Origin: Amycolatopsis aidingensis | GTDB taxonomy: Bacteria; Actinomycetota; Actinomycetes; Mycobacteriales; Pseudonocardiaceae | Direction: 5' to 3' | Length of the DNA stretch: 64,000 nt | Assembly (NCBI RefSeq): GCF_018885265.1 | Contig: NZ_CP076538.1 | Location: 6,484,001-6,548,000, forward strand | Shown here: piece after piece, positions 46,046-56,397 of the stretch | Layout of the letters: each line of letters opens with the position of its first letter | Position numbering within the stretch: position 1 is the first letter of the stretch | The notes under the pieces: model-generated | Seen by the model: only the letters and a program-made list of their open reading frames with translations | What the model was told of the DNA's origin: nothing | The model's database searches: none | Position numbers and translations under genes: made by a program

Positions 46046-47023
46046 ATGACTGCCAGCGCTGCCAGCACCACCCCGCACCGCACCGGTTTCCGCTCCCTCA
46101 GCAGCGGCGGCCTGAACTGGGACTCCTTCCCACTACGGCTGTTCGTCAAGGGGAACAGCAAGTTCTGGAACCCGGCCGACCTCGACTTCGGCCAGGAGGC
46201 CGCGGACTGGGCGAGCCTGAACGAGGAGGAGCGGCGGTCGGCGACCTTCCTGTGCGCGCAGTTCATCGCGGGCGAGGAAGCCGTCACCGAGGACATCCAG
46301 CCGTTCATGGGCGCGATGGCCGCCGAGGGCAGGCTCGCCGACGAGATGTACCTGAGCCAGTTCTGCTTCGAGGAGGCCAAGCACACGCAGGCCTTCCGGC
46401 ACTGGATGGACGCGGTCGGGCTGATGGCGGACCTGCATCCGTTCGTGGCGGACAACCCGCACTACCGCACGCTGTTCTACGAGGAACTGCCTTCCTCTCT
46501 CGGGGTGCTCGCCTCCGATCCCAGCCCGGCCAACCAGATCAGGGCGAGCGTGACCTACAACCACGTGATCGAGGGCTGCCTGGCGCTGACCGGGTACTAC
46601 GCCTGGCAGAAGGTCTGTACCTCGCGCGGGATCCTGCCCGGCATGCAGGAGCTGGTCCGCCGGATCGGTGACGACGAGCGCAGGCATATGGCCTGGGGCA
46701 CCTTCACCTGCCGAAGGCATATCGCCGCCAACGACGCGCTGTGGGATGTGGTGCAGCAGCGGATGGGCGAGCTGCTGCCGATCGCGCTGAACATGATCCA
46801 GTGGGTCACCGACCAGTTCGAGGAGCCGCCGTTCGGCATCGACTCCGCGGAGTTCACCCAGTACGCGGCCGATCGTGCGCAGCGCAGGCTCGGTGCGATC
46901 GCATCGGCCCGCGGCATGCCGGTCGAGCAGGTGGACGTGGACTACTCCCCGGAACAACTGGAGGAGACCTTCGGCGCGGAGGACGCCAGGGAGTTCGCCG
47001 AGGCCGCCGGCTCGACCGGTTGA
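46046..47023 (+). CDS. R2-like ligand-binding oxidase (Mn/Fe)
   Basis: 325 residues. Metal ligands E77, E110, H113, E176, E211 and H214 all align to the R2lox set of M. tuberculosis Rv0233 with a constant offset of nine. Residues V80 and Y171 match its Val-Tyr ether crosslink pair. It binds a fatty-acid-like ligand and makes a Mn/Fe two-electron oxidant; the natural reaction is unknown. AAAGG precedes the ATG. It is in an operon with the TetR gene. Confidence 0.92.
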   Translation: MTASAASTTPHRTGFRSLSSGGLNWDSFPLRLFVKGNSKFWNPADLDFGQEAADWASLNEEERRSATFLCAQFIAGEEAVTEDIQPFMGAMAAEGRLADEMYLSQFCFEEAKHTQAFRHWMDAVGLMADLHPFVADNPHYRTLFYEELPSSLGVLASDPSPANQIRASVTYNHVIEGCLALTGYYAWQKVCTSRGILPGMQELVRRIGDDERRHMAWGTFTCRRHIAANDALWDVVQQRMGELLPIALNMIQWVTDQFEEPPFGIDSAEFTQYAADRAQRRLGAIASARGMPVEQVDVDYSPEQLEETFGAEDAREFAEAAGSTG

Positions 47024-47119
47024 TCACCGGTTGGGAACACCTGGCTGCCCCGTACCACGCTCCGGGTTAGTCTGACGCGCGACCGACGAACCGACCCCAG
47101 GCGTACGGCAGGGAGTAGC

Positions 47120-48148
47120 GTGCCCTTCTTTCTCACCCGGTTGCTGGCCAGGCTGACCTTCCTGCGCAGCTGGGCGACGCCGGTGGCGGTGGCCCTCTTC
47201 GTCTTCGCGACGGCCTGGCCGTTGCTGGCGCTCGCCGAGGGCGGGGACAGCGAGATCGTGCAACCCGCCAACTACTGGTGGTGGTTCGTGGTCACCGCGG
47301 CGACCGTCGGCTACGGCGATCTTTATCCGGAAACCGGCGGTGGCCATGTCGTCGGCGCCTACGTCATCGTCGGCGGTATCGCCACGCTCACCACGATCTT
47401 CACCAAACTGGCCACGGCGCTGGAGAACGCGAGGGGACGACGGATGCAGGGCGCGATCACGGTGACCACCTCCGACCACATCGTGCTGCTCGGCTACACG
47501 GCGGGACGCACCGAGCGCATCGTCGACCAGCTACTCGCCGAGGACGCCGGTCAGGTGGTGGTCTGCGTGTGGGACGACGTCGCCAGCCACCCGATGCCGG
47601 ACCGCGAGGTCGAGTTCGTGCGTGGCGAGCTGACCGAACGCGAGGTGCTGGAACGCGCTGGGGTGCACCGGGCGCACCGGGTGCTGGTCGACGCCAGGGA
47701 CGACAACGAGGCGCTCGCGGTGGCGGTGACCGTCGACCACGTGGCCACCAGCGCGCATGTCGTGGTCACCCTGCGGGATATGGCCAGGGTGTCCCTGATC
47801 CATTACGTGGACGAGGGCATCCGGTGCGTGCAGTGGCACACCCCGCGCATGATCACCGAGGAGCTCCAGTCCCCCGGCATCGCCGAGGTCTACGCCGAGC
47901 TGATGACGCATGGCGGCGCCAACACCTACTCGGCGACGCTGCCGGAGTCGCTGGGCCGGGTGCGGGTTGGTGACTGCCAGACCGCGCTCGGCCGTGCGCA
48001 CGGCGCCATCGTGCTCGCCGCGCGGGCCGATGGCGAGCTGATGGTCAACCCGCCATGGCAGGCCGAGCTGCCGGCGGGCGCGATCCTCTACTACGTCGGC
48101 CCGCGACGCCTCGAGCCCGACCAGATCGCCACCACCCTCCGTTCCTGA
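47120..48148 (+). CDS. Potassium channel with RCK (TrkA-N) domain
   Basis: 342 residues. Two TM helices surround the pore TAATVGYGDLYPETGG (selectivity filter TVGYGD). The cytoplasmic RCK domain begins DHIVLLGYTAGRTERIVDQLL and shows the EFVRGELTEREVLERAGVHRAHRVLV Rossmann pattern. C-terminal TrkA-C-like part. Start GTG 47120 with AGGGAG upstream. Likely a K+ channel gated by a nucleotide or Ca2+. Confidence 0.88.
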   Translation: MPFFLTRLLARLTFLRSWATPVAVALFVFATAWPLLALAEGGDSEIVQPANYWWWFVVTAATVGYGDLYPETGGGHVVGAYVIVGGIATLTTIFTKLATALENARGRRMQGAITVTTSDHIVLLGYTAGRTERIVDQLLAEDAGQVVVCVWDDVASHPMPDREVEFVRGELTEREVLERAGVHRAHRVLVDARDDNEALAVAVTVDHVATSAHVVVTLRDMARVSLIHYVDEGIRCVQWHTPRMITEELQSPGIAEVYAELMTHGGANTYSATLPESLGRVRVGDCQTALGRAHGAIVLAARADGELMVNPPWQAELPAGAILYYVGPRRLEPDQIATTLRS

Positions 48149-48153
48149 CCGCT

Positions 48154-48200
48154 GTGAGTGGCCCGTTCCCTGCGAAAACTGCGGTGAACGGGCCGCTCAC
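48154..48200. repeat. 47-bp palindromic repeat between convergent genes
   Basis: GTGAGTGGCCCGTTC (48154-48168) pairs with GAACGGGCCGCTCAC (48186-48200) at 14 of 15 positions around a 17-nt loop. It overlaps the acyl-CoA synthetase stop. Serves as a plausible terminator for both genes; repeat-family membership is inferred. Confidence 0.6.
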
Positions 48201-49825
48201 TGCGGCCGGCGCAGCAGGGGGAGGGACTGTTCGCGCATCTCCACCTTGCGGACCTTGCCGGTGACGGTCATCGGGAACTCGTCCACCACGTGCACATAGC
48301 GCGGGATCTTGTAGTGCGCCAGCTTGCCGTGGCAGAACTCGCGTAGCCGCGCGGCGGTCAGCTCCCCGGCTCCCTCGCGCAGCCGCACCCAGGCCATCAG
48401 CTCCTCGCCGTATTTCTCGTCCGGAACCCCGATGACCTGGGCGTCCAGAATGTCCGGATGGGTGTACAGGAACTCCTCGATCTCCCGCGGGTAGATGTTC
48501 TCGCCACCCCGGATGACCATGTCCTTGATCCGGCCGGTGATGCTCACGTAGCCGTCCTCGTCCAGCACCGCGAGATCGCCGGTATGCATCCAGCGCGCGG
48601 CGTCGATCACCTCGGCGGTCTTGTCCGGTTGCTGCCAGTAGCCCAGCATCACCGAGTACCCGCGGGTACACAGCTCGCCAGGGGTGCCGCGGGGCACGGT
48701 CAGCCCGGTCTCCGGATCCACCACCTTGACCTCGAGATGCGGCCCCACCCTGCCCACGGTGGAGACCCTGCGGTCCACCGAGTCGTCCGCGCGGGTCTGG
48801 GTGGACACCGGCGAGGTCTCGGTCATCCCGTAGCAGATGGACACCTCCGCCATCCCCATCCGCTCGATGACCTGCTTCATCACCTCGACCGGGCAGGGTG
48901 AGCCCGCCATGATCCCGGTACGCAGGCTGGCAAGGTCGTAGTCGCCGAAGTCCGGCTCGGCCAGCTCGGCGATGAACATCGTCGGCACCCCGTACAGCGA
49001 GGTGCAGCGCTCGGCCTGCACCGCGGCCAGGGTGGCCTTCGGCTCGAAGGAGGGCGCCGGGATCACCATGCAGGCCCCGTGGCTGGTGCAGGCCAGGTTG
49101 CCCATCACCATCCCGAAGCAGTGGTAGAAGGGCACCGGGATGCACACCCGGTCGGCCTCGGTGTACCCGCACAGCTCCCCGACGAAGAAGCCGTTGTTCA
49201 GGATGTTGTGGTGGGACAGCGTGGCGCCCTTGGGAAACCCGGTGGTGCCCGAGGTGTACTGGATGTTGATCGGGTCGTCGGCACTCAACCCGGCCGCCGC
49301 CTCGGCCAGCCGCGCCGGATCGGCCCGTCTGCCATCGGCAAGCAGGCGATCCCATGCCTCGCTGCCGAGCAGCACCACCCTGGCCAGCTCAGGGCAGCGC
49401 GGGCGCACCTCTTCGATCATCCCTGCGTAGTCGGAGGTCTTGAACGACTCCGCGGCGACCAGCAGGGACACCCCGGCCTGGTTCAGTACGAACTCCAGCT
49501 CGTGCGCGCGGTAGGCAGGGTTGATGTTCACCAGGATCGCGCCGATCTTGGCCGTGGCGTACTGCAGGAAGGTCCATTCGGCACGGTTGGGCGACCAGAT
49601 GCCGACCCGGTCCCCCTTGCGCACGCCGAGGTCCAGCAGGCCCAGCGCCAGCGCGTCCACTTCGGCGGCCAGCTCGCGGTAGGTCCAGCGCAGGCCCGCG
49701 GCACGGTCCACCAGCGCGTCCCGGTCCGGATGGGCGGCCACCGTGCGATCCAGGTTGTCCCCGATGGTGTCGCCGAGCAGCGGCACCTCGGCGGTCCCGG
49801 AAACGTAACTCGGTACCGCGGGCAT
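48197..49825 (-). CDS. AMP-dependent acyl-CoA synthetase (FadD-like)
   Basis: 542 residues. P-loop [19 protein letters not shown]5 [10 protein letters not shown]7 LWTxxD-like [10 protein letters not shown]8 [24 protein letters not shown] and A10 TGKVRK with the catalytic Lys. It activates a medium or long-chain acid. The ATG at 49825 has GGAGG 6 bp upstream, better than ATG 49855. No lipid gene cluster adjoins. Confidence 0.9.
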   Translation of the reverse strand: MPAVPSYVSGTAEVPLLGDTIGDNLDRTVAAHPDRDALVDRAAGLRWTYRELAAEVDALALGLLDLGVRKGDRVGIWSPNRAEWTFLQYATAKIGAILVNINPAYRAHELEFVLNQAGVSLLVAAESFKTSDYAGMIEEVRPRCPELARVVLLGSEAWDRLLADGRRADPARLAEAAAGLSADDPINIQYTSGTTGFPKGATLSHHNILNNGFFVGELCGYTEADRVCIPVPFYHCFGMVMGNLACTSHGACMVIPAPSFEPKATLAAVQAERCTSLYGVPTMFIAELAEPDFGDYDLASLRTGIMAGSPCPVEVMKQVIERMGMAEVSICYGMTETSPVSTQTRADDSVDRRVSTVGRVGPHLEVKVVDPETGLTVPRGTPGELCTRGYSVMLGYWQQPDKTAEVIDAARWMHTGDLAVLDEDGYVSITGRIKDMVIRGGENIYPREIEEFLYTHPDILDAQVIGVPDEKYGEELMAWVRLREGAGELTAARLREFCHGKLAHYKIPRYVHVVDEFPMTVTGKVRKVEMREQSLPLLRRPQ

Positions 49826-49926
49826 GCTGGCCTCCTGCGCCGACGACGGTGTCACCTCCCGGCGAGTCTAGGAAGCCGGACCGGGACCGGCCATCTGCGA
49901 ATGGAGAGGGCTTCTAGGGTGCCGGC

Positions 49927-50979
49927 ATGGGTTCTGGGGATGAGTGGATCACGGTCGGCAGCGAGTACGCCGATGGCCTGAACGACGGGTCCGAGCGCGC
50001 CGCCTTCGCACGCTCCGGCGCGGACGTCTTCCTGGCAGCGCCGTTCGTTCGCTTCCTCGGCGAGCGGGGGCAGCGGCGGCTGGTGGTCGGGCAGGCGCGG
50101 GTGGCCGTGACGGCGGGCGCGAAGGCCGAGCTGACCGTCGCGGTGCGGGCCTGCTGGCACGAGGACCGCGGCTGGCGCCAGCAGGAGCCGCCCGCGGAGT
50201 TGTTCGGTCCCGACCTGGTGGCGGACCTCCCGCTGGCGGGCCCGCCGGACCGCACGGACGCACGCGCAGCCGCGGTGACGCTGGCCAAGGCGGTGGCCGA
50301 GTCATCCCGCAACGAGGTGCGGCGGCTGCGCGGCCTGCGGTACGAGTTCGAGCAGCGCCTCGCCGGGCTGCTGGCGAACCGGCGCCGGGACACGCTGCGG
50401 CCGCTGCTGGCGCAGATCGTGGAAATCTCGGTGGCCGCGGGCCGGGCACGGGACCAGGCCCAGGAGGCGGTGCGGGACGGGCTGTGGATCTGGCTGTGGG
50501 ACGAGGATGCCTACCGCGGCACCCGGCCGGACCGGGAGACCCCGCCCGCGGGCGGCCCGGCCTGGCTGGGCACGCACCAGGCGAGCATCCGGCACTGCGC
50601 GGCGCTGGACGAGCAGCTGGCTGAGGAGGTCGCCCGGCTGCACTCGATGCTCAGCAGCATGTCCACCTTCGCGGTGGCGCAGGACAGTGAGGCACAGGAC
50701 CGGTTCAACCTGCTGGCCGCCGCGGCCGCCGCGGGGCTCGGGGTACCCGCGCTGATCCTCTCGCTGTACGGCGCGGACTCCTTCCTGCCGCTGGACACCT
50801 TCGACCGGGCCTGGCGGGCGCTGGTGCCGATCGGGCTCACCGTGCTGGCCGCCGCGGTGGTGGCGCTGCGCTGGCTGCCGGGGATGTCCCGCGCCCGGCA
50901 CTACACCACCGCGGTCGTGCTGGTACTGGCGCTGGTGTCGGTGCTGCTGTTCGCCGGTGCCCTCGCCCCGGGCGGCTGA
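49927..50979 (+). CDS. Membrane protein with CorA-like C-terminal architecture
   Basis: 350 residues. A soluble domain of ~245 residues ends in a long helix (LDEQLAEEVARLHSMLSSMS...DSEAQDRFNLL). Two closely spaced TMs follow, then a third. The loop after the first TM reads SLYGADSFLPLD, at the position where CorA transporters have YGMN. The N-terminal part (residues 1-110) resembles no known domain to me. A divalent-ion transporter relative is possible; function inferred weakly. Confidence 0.55.
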   Translation: MGSGDEWITVGSEYADGLNDGSERAAFARSGADVFLAAPFVRFLGERGQRRLVVGQARVAVTAGAKAELTVAVRACWHEDRGWRQQEPPAELFGPDLVADLPLAGPPDRTDARAAAVTLAKAVAESSRNEVRRLRGLRYEFEQRLAGLLANRRRDTLRPLLAQIVEISVAAGRARDQAQEAVRDGLWIWLWDEDAYRGTRPDRETPPAGGPAWLGTHQASIRHCAALDEQLAEEVARLHSMLSSMSTFAVAQDSEAQDRFNLLAAAAAAGLGVPALILSLYGADSFLPLDTFDRAWRALVPIGLTVLAAAVVALRWLPGMSRARHYTTAVVLVLALVSVLLFAGALAPGG

Positions 50980-50996
50980 GCCCCCGGATCGGGACA

Positions 50997-51383
50997 ATGG
51001 GCGTCATGAACGCGATCCTGAACGTGCTCTGGCTCGTGCTGTCCGGCTTCTGGCTGGCGGTCGGTTACCTGGTGGCCGGGGTCATCTGCTGCATCCTGAT
51101 CATCACCATCCCGTTCGGCCTGGCCTCGTTCCGGATCGCGAACTACGCGTTCTGGCCGTTCGGGCGCACCCTCACCGACCGGGAGGGCGCCGGGGTCGCC
51201 TCGCTGATCGGCAACGTCCTCTGGATCATCTTCGCCGGCTGGTGGCTGGCACTGGTCCACCTCGTCACCGGGATCCTGCTGTGCGTCACGATCATCGGGA
51301 TCCCGCTCGGCATCGCGAACTTCAAGCTGGTGCCGGTGGCGCTGGTGCCGCTGGGCAGGGAGATCGTGCCGGTCCAGCGGTGA
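50997..51383 (+). CDS. YccF-domain inner membrane protein
   Basis: 128 residues with a duplicated YccF repeat: NVLWLVLSGFWLAVGYLVAG...ITIPFGLASFRIANYAFWPFG and NVLWIIFAGWWLALVHLVTG...IIGIPLGIANFKLVPVALVPLG. Four TM. Start ATG 50997 (or 51006). Counterpart of Rv0870c. Function unknown. Confidence 0.85.
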   Translation: MGVMNAILNVLWLVLSGFWLAVGYLVAGVICCILIITIPFGLASFRIANYAFWPFGRTLTDREGAGVASLIGNVLWIIFAGWWLALVHLVTGILLCVTIIGIPLGIANFKLVPVALVPLGREIVPVQR

Positions 51384-51409
51384 ACCGGCACGATCCCGGC
51401 CCGCCGGTT
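51383..51409. terminator. Hairpin between yccF and the snapalysin-like gene
   Basis: AACCGGC (51383-51389) pairs with GCCGGTT (51403-51409) and overlaps both stop codons of the convergent genes. Bidirectional terminator candidate. Confidence 0.45.
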
Positions 51410-51968
51410 ACCTGGCGCCTGCAGGCTCCCGCTCAGGGAAGAAGCCGCGGAAGGACTCGGCGGGGCGCCAGCCGCCGAAGTTGCGCTCCACCTCGGCCCG
51501 CTCGGCCCGGTTAGGGTAGGGGTTGGTGCAGCTGGTGCCCGCGCTGGCGCCGGACATCAGGTCCTGGCACAGGCCGGTCCTGCGGTCCGGGAGACCAAGC
51601 AGGTGGCCGAACTCGTGCGCGGCGATCCGGATCTCGTCGTGGCCCTGGTTGACCGCCAGCCTGCCCATCCAGATGGTGCCGGAACCGAGCCTGCGTACCT
51701 GCGCCCGCGGCCAGCCGTTGTCGGCGATGATGGTGATCGAGGCGGGCGACCCGCGCTCGAGCCGGACGTTGCTGACGCTCTCGTTCCAGATCCGGGCGCC
51801 CTCGTCCATCGCGTCCCGGAACTCCGCGGCCCGGCTCGAGTCGTAGTACAGGGTGCGTACCTGCTGCGTCTCCGGTACCGGTGCGGCCGTGGCGGCAGGG
51901 ACACCGACCAGCTGTGTGAGCGCCAGCGAGAACAGCAGGGTTAGCGCTGCGAAAAGCTTGCGTGACAC
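51408..51968 (-). CDS. Secreted snapalysin-type (M7) neutral metalloprotease
   Basis: 186 residues. Signal peptide MSRKLFAALTLLFSLALTQL with cleavage after ATAA. Zinc motif HEFGHLLGLPD (H118, E119, H122, D128) is the HExxHxxGxxD of snapalysin, and DLMSG (M138) is the Met-turn. Cys pair CQDLMSG...SC likely forms a disulfide. Start GTG 51968 with AAGGAG 6 bp upstream. Degrades extracellular protein. Confidence 0.88.
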   Translation of the reverse strand: MSRKLFAALTLLFSLALTQLVGVPAATAAPVPETQQVRTLYYDSSRAAEFRDAMDEGARIWNESVSNVRLERGSPASITIIADNGWPRAQVRRLGSGTIWMGRLAVNQGHDEIRIAAHEFGHLLGLPDRRTGLCQDLMSGASAGTSCTNPYPNRAERAEVERNFGGWRPAESFRGFFPEREPAGAR

Positions 51969-52130
51969 GTCGAGCTCCTTAACTGTATGCAGGGTTCTCT
52001 GCGCACAGCGAAGTTAGCGGGGGCACGCGGGATGCGGGGGAGCCGAATTTTCCCACCGCGGAACGGCGACTGGTAACCGCAGCTCAGCGAACCGGGCTGG
52101 GAACGGCGGCCGACGAAAGTAGCGGGCCGG

Positions 52131-52949
52131 TTACTCCGTTGGTTCCCATGGCAGTGGCACCACGAGGCAGGGTCCACCGGCGAACAGCCCGCCGTCCACG
52201 CCGAGCACGGTACCGCCCGCGTACAGGTACGGCTCCTCGATCTGGCTGGGGTGGATGCCGAGCTGGTCGGCGATCACGCTGTGCCCGTGCACGATCCGGC
52301 TGCCGCCGAGCAGGCTCAGCATGGCGCCGGCCACCTCGGCGCCGTTCGGGCCGCGGAAGGCGTACCTGGTGGTCATCCGCCGCCAGACCTCCCACCACTC
52401 CTCGATGTCGTCGCCCGCGAGCACCTCGTGCACGCCGGCGTTGATCTCCTCGGCGTCGTCCCCCCAGTCCAGGTACTCCAGGGTGTCGGAATGCAGCAGC
52501 AGGTGGTCGGCGGCGTGCGCGACCAGTGGCCGGGTGGACAGCCACTCGACGTGTTCCTCGGTGAGCCGCTCCTGGTCGGCCTGCTGCCCGCCGTTGATCT
52601 CCCAGCTGCGGGCGAAGCTGCGCGGACCGAAGTCCGACGGCACGTCGGTGTCGCCGAAGTGGTACATCCCCAGCAGCAGGATCTCGTGGTTGCCGAGCAG
52701 GGTCTGCACCGAGCCACCGGCCTCGGGAGCCTGCCGCTGCAACCGCATCACCAGGTCCACCGCGCCGATCCCGTCCGGCCCCCGGTCCACGAAGTCGCCG
52801 AGGAACCACACCCTTGCCGCACCGCCCGCCCAGTCCTCGGACTCGTCGACAAGGCCGCGGGCGCGCAGCTGCTCGACCAGCTCCGCGCGGTGCCCGTGCA
52901 CGTCACCGACGACGTAGGTCGCGGGCCCCTGCTCCTCACTCACCCCCAC
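52131..52949 (-). CDS. Calcineurin-like metallophosphoesterase
   Basis: 272 residues. Motifs: GDVHGHRAEL (D,H), LGDFVDRGPDG (D), TLLGNHEIL (GNHE), LLHSD, VHGHSV. It contains the two-metal site of the PPP superfamily. Probably a protein or Ap4A-type phosphatase; substrate unknown. Start GTG 52949. It is followed on the same strand by no close partner. Confidence 0.87.
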   Translation of the reverse strand: MGVSEEQGPATYVVGDVHGHRAELVEQLRARGLVDESEDWAGGAARVWFLGDFVDRGPDGIGAVDLVMRLQRQAPEAGGSVQTLLGNHEILLLGMYHFGDTDVPSDFGPRSFARSWEINGGQQADQERLTEEHVEWLSTRPLVAHAADHLLLHSDTLEYLDWGDDAEEINAGVHEVLAGDDIEEWWEVWRRMTTRYAFRGPNGAEVAGAMLSLLGGSRIVHGHSVIADQLGIHPSQIEEPYLYAGGTVLGVDGGLFAGGPCLVVPLPWEPTE

Positions 52950-52981
52950 GACGATAAGCCCCGGCGGCGCGCGGTACCGGT

Positions 52982-53776
52982 TCAGGCCACCTGGAACGGG
53001 TCCGAAGTGCGTCCGACCAGGTCAGCGATGGAGTCCAGGACCAGGGTCGGCCGGTACGGGTAGCGCTCGGCCGTCTCGGCGGTGGAGATCCCGGTGAGCA
53101 CCAGGATGGTCTGCAGTCCGGCCTCGATCCCGGAGTGCACATCGGTGTCCATCCGGTCGCCGATCATCAGGGTGTGCTCGGAGTGCGCGCCCAGCGCCCG
53201 CAGCGCGGAACGCATCATCAGCGGGTTCGGCTTGCCGACGTAGTACGGCTGGCGGCCGGTGGCCCGCTCGATCAGCGCGGCGATCGAGCCGGTCGCGGGC
53301 AGGATGCCCTCCCGGCTCGGCCCGGTGGCGTCCGGGTTGGTGGCGATGAACCGGGCCCCGTCCTCGATCATCCGGATCGCCTTGGTGATCGCGGTGAAGC
53401 TGTAGGTGCGCGTCTCGCCGAGCACCACGTAGTCCGGCTCCCGGTCGGTCAGCACGTACCCGGCCTCGTGCAGGGCGGTGGTCAGCCCCGCCTCGCCGAT
53501 CACGAAGGCCGAGCCGTTCGGCCGTTGCGAGTCCAGGAACTTGGCGGTGGCCAGCGCGGAGGTCCAGATGGCCGACTCGGGCACGTCCAGCCCGGTGCGC
53601 AGCAACCTCGCCCGCAGGTCGCGCGGGGTGTAGATGGAGTTGTTGGTCAGGACGAGGAACTTGGTCCCGTTCGCCCTGAGCTCCCCGAGGAACTCGTCGG
53701 CGCCCGGCACCAGGTGCTCCTCCTGCACCAGCACGCCGTCCATATCGGTCAGGTAGTTCCACCGCTGCTCGGTCAT
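52982..53776 (-). CDS. HAD-IIA family sugar/nucleotide phosphatase (NagD-like)
   Basis: 264 residues. Motif I is [10 protein letters not shown], motif [10 protein letters not shown], and motif [20 protein letters not shown], with a large cap domain between. This is the NagD/PGP HAD-IIA layout. It lies upstream of the metallophosphoesterase and 5 bp downstream of modC on the same strand, so it may read through from the mod operon. Start ATG 53776. Confidence 0.86.
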   Translation of the reverse strand: MTEQRWNYLTDMDGVLVQEEHLVPGADEFLGELRANGTKFLVLTNNSIYTPRDLRARLLRTGLDVPESAIWTSALATAKFLDSQRPNGSAFVIGEAGLTTALHEAGYVLTDREPDYVVLGETRTYSFTAITKAIRMIEDGARFIATNPDATGPSREGILPATGSIAALIERATGRQPYYVGKPNPLMMRSALRALGAHSEHTLMIGDRMDTDVHSGIEAGLQTILVLTGISTAETAERYPYRPTLVLDSIADLVGRTSDPFQVA

Positions 53777-53781
53777 GGCGC

Positions 53782-54864
53782 CTATGGTGCCGGATGGATC
53801 AGCACCGTGGTGGCCTTGATCGCCAGGCGGACCGGGCTGCCCGGCTCCAGCCCCAGGTCGGCGACCGCGGCCGGGGTGAGGTCGGCGGCGACGCCCGCGG
53901 CCCAGCCGGTGCCGGTGGCCCGCATCCGCACCAGGGAGCCCTGCGGTTCGAGGGTGCCCACCGTCGCCAGGACGGTGTTGCGCGGGCTGCCGTCCGGGGC
54001 CTGCCCTTCCGGGTAGACCGCCACCGTGCCGGGCGCGAACACCGCCACCGCGGGCTCACCCGGGACGGCGTCCCCGGCGAGCATCCCGGTGATCGGCTCG
54101 CCGGCCGCGGTGCGCAGCCCGGTTCCGGTGGCGATGCCCGCGACCAGGTTCAGCCCGGCGATCCGGGCGGTGAACGCGGTCCGCGGCGCGGAAAGCACCA
54201 TCCTGGTCGGCCCGCGCTCCACCACCCTGCCGCCGGAGAGCACGAGTACCTGGTCGGCGAGGGCGAGCGCGTCCAGCGGGTCGTGGGTGACCAGTACGGC
54301 GGTGCGGGAGTCCGCGCGCAGCACCCGGCGCAGCAGCCCGCGCAGCGCCGGGGCGGCGTCCACGTCCAGGGCGGCCAGCGGCTCGTCCAGCAGCAGCAGG
54401 CCGGGGCGTCCAGCCAGCGCGCGGGCCACCGCCACCCGCTGCGCCTGCCCACCGGAGAGCTGGGCCGGCCTGCGCCCGGCCAGCTCGGCCGCGCCCACCT
54501 CGGCCAGCCAGTGCCGCGCGGTGCGCGCGGCCCCGGCCCGGCGTGCCCCGCGCGAGCGGGGCCCGAAGGCGACGTTGTCCAGCACGGACAGATGCGGGAA
54601 CAGCAGCGGGTCCTGGGCCAGCAGGCCGACCCCACGTTCGTGCGGGGGCACCCGCGTCCCGGTGGCCGAGTCGGTCAGCGTGCGGCCCGCGAGGGTGATC
54701 CGGGCGGGGTCCGGGTCCAGCAGCCCGGCCAGGCAGCCGAGGACGGTGGACTTGCCGGAGCCGTTCGGCCCCAGGATCGCCAGCACCTGCCCCGCGGGCA
54801 CCTCCAGGGTGGCGGCGAGCCGGAACGCGCCGCGGGTCAGCTCCAGCTCGGCGTGCAGGCTCAC
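53782..54864 (-). CDS. modC: Molybdate ABC transporter, ATP-binding subunit
   Basis: 360 residues. Walker [10 protein letters not shown], signature [16 protein letters not shown], Walker [15 protein letters not shown]-terminal MOP/TOBE domain (~290-355: [20 protein letters not shown]...) identifies ModC. GTG 54864 overlaps the modB stop (GTGA). Third gene of the modABC block. Confidence 0.9.
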   Translation of the reverse strand: MSLHAELELTRGAFRLAATLEVPAGQVLAILGPNGSGKSTVLGCLAGLLDPDPARITLAGRTLTDSATGTRVPPHERGVGLLAQDPLLFPHLSVLDNVAFGPRSRGARRAGAARTARHWLAEVGAAELAGRRPAQLSGGQAQRVAVARALAGRPGLLLLDEPLAALDVDAAPALRGLLRRVLRADSRTAVLVTHDPLDALALADQVLVLSGGRVVERGPTRMVLSAPRTAFTARIAGLNLVAGIATGTGLRTAAGEPITGMLAGDAVPGEPAVAVFAPGTVAVYPEGQAPDGSPRNTVLATVGTLEPQGSLVRMRATGTGWAAGVAADLTPAAVADLGLEPGSPVRLAIKATTVLIHPAP

Positions 54865-55661
54865 CGGGTGCCCTCCCACGCCCTCGGCCTGGCGATGGCG
54901 ATCACCAGCACGGCCACCACGACCAGCAGCAGGGACAGCGCCACGGCGCTGTCGGTGTCCACCTCGGCCTTGGTGTAGACCTCCAGCGGCAACGTCCTGG
55001 TCACCCCCTGCAGGCTGCCCGCGAAGGTGATGGTCGCGCCGAACTCGCCGAGCGCCCTGGCGAAGCTGAGCACCGCGCCGGAGCCGATCGCGGGCAGCAG
55101 CAGCGGGACGGTGACCCGGCGGAAGGCGGTCAGCGGCCGCGCGCCGAGGGTGGCCGCCACCCGCTCGTAGTCCGCACCGGCCCCGCGCAGCGCGCCCTCC
55201 AGGCTGACCACAAGGAAGGGCATGGCCACGAAGGTCTGCGCGAGCACCACGGCCGCGGTGGTGAACGGCACCCGCACCCCGGCGGTGACCGCCAGCAGGT
55301 AGCCGAGGAAGCCGTTGCGGCCGAGCAGGTACAGCAGCGCCAGGCCGCCGACCACCGGTGGCAGCACCAGCGGCAGCAACACCACCGCGCGCAGCAGCCG
55401 CACCCCGCGCAGCCGCGCGCGAGCCAGCACCACCGCCAGTGGCACGCCAAGCAGCAGGCAGGCCAGGGTGGAAAGGGCGGCGGTCAGCAGGGACAGCCGC
55501 AGCGCGTGCAGCGCGGCCGGGGTGGTCAGCAGCCCGGGCAGCCGGGCCAGGTCGGCGCGCAGCAGCAGCCCGGCGACCGGGAGCGCGACCAGCGCCAGCC
55601 CGAGCGCGGCCGGAATCCACAGCGGCCATGGCACCCGGCCGCCGGGGCGCTCAGGGCGCAC
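54861..55661 (-). CDS. modB: Molybdate ABC transporter, permease
   Basis: 266 residues, 5-6 TM. The EAA loop reads [29 protein letters not shown], and [18 protein letters not shown] is a ModB-type conserved region. GTG 55661 overlaps the modA stop. Open frames further upstream are shadows of modA. Confidence 0.9.
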   Translation of the reverse strand: MRPERPGGRVPWPLWIPAALGLALVALPVAGLLLRADLARLPGLLTTPAALHALRLSLLTAALSTLACLLLGVPLAVVLARARLRGVRLLRAVVLLPLVLPPVVGGLALLYLLGRNGFLGYLLAVTAGVRVPFTTAAVVLAQTFVAMPFLVVSLEGALRGAGADYERVAATLGARPLTAFRRVTVPLLLPAIGSGAVLSFARALGEFGATITFAGSLQGVTRTLPLEVYTKAEVDTDSAVALSLLLVVVAVLVIAIARPRAWEGTR

Positions 55662-56397
55662 CGAACCCGGCCTCGAGCAGTCGTTTCCTTGCGGTGGGGC
55701 CGAGCACGAACTCGGTGAACCACCGGGCGGGTTCCGGCTGTTCGGCGCCGGTGAGCACGGCGATCGGGTAGCGGTTGACCGCCCGGCTCGCCTCGGGGAA
55801 GCGCACCGCGGACACCCGCTCGCCCGCGGCGCGCACATCGGTGCCGTACACCACGCCCGCGTCGGCCTCGCCGGCCTGGACCTTGGTCAGCACGGCCCTG
55901 ACGTCCTGCTCCTCGCTGGCCGGGCGCAGGGTCACGCCGCTGGCCCGCTCCACCCGCTCGGTGGCCGCCCCGCACGGGACCTGCGGGGCGCAGACCACCA
56001 CGGTCAGCTCGTCGCGGGCCAGGTCGGCGAAGGAGGTGATGCCGTGCGGGTTTCCCGGCGCCACGGCGATGGCCAGCTCGTTGGTGGCGAAGACCCGGGG
56101 CTCGTGCTCGGCGCGGCCCGCCTCGGTGACCGTGCGCATGGTGGCCTCGTTGGCCGAGGCGAACACGTCGGCAGGCGCCCCGGCCACGATCTGCTGGGCC
56201 AGCCTGCTCGAGCCTGCCAGGTTCAGCCGCACCCGCACGCGGGGGTGCTCGGCCTCGAACTCCTCGGCGAGCGCACCGAAGGACTCGGTCAGCGAGGCGG
56301 CGGCGAACACGGTCACGGTGCGGTCCCCTGCCCCCTGCGCGGTGCACGCGCCGGCCGCGAGGCAGGCACACAGTAATAAGGAAGCCACCCGCTTCAT
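55651..56397 (-). CDS. modA: Molybdate-binding lipoprotein
   Basis: 248 residues. Signal ends at lipobox LAAGAC. Mature protein shows [20 protein letters not shown] and [23 protein letters not shown] (oxyanion-binding loops), and [14 protein letters not shown] 56397 has GGGAGG upstream; it overlaps the end of the HTH-TOBE gene (ATGA). Confidence 0.9.
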   Translation of the reverse strand: MKRVASLLLCACLAAGACTAQGAGDRTVTVFAAASLTESFGALAEEFEAEHPRVRVRLNLAGSSRLAQQIVAGAPADVFASANEATMRTVTEAGRAEHEPRVFATNELAIAVAPGNPHGITSFADLARDELTVVVCAPQVPCGAATERVERASGVTLRPASEEQDVRAVLTKVQAGEADAGVVYGTDVRAAGERVSAVRFPEASRAVNRYPIAVLTGAEQPEPARWFTEFVLGPTARKRLLEAGFGAP

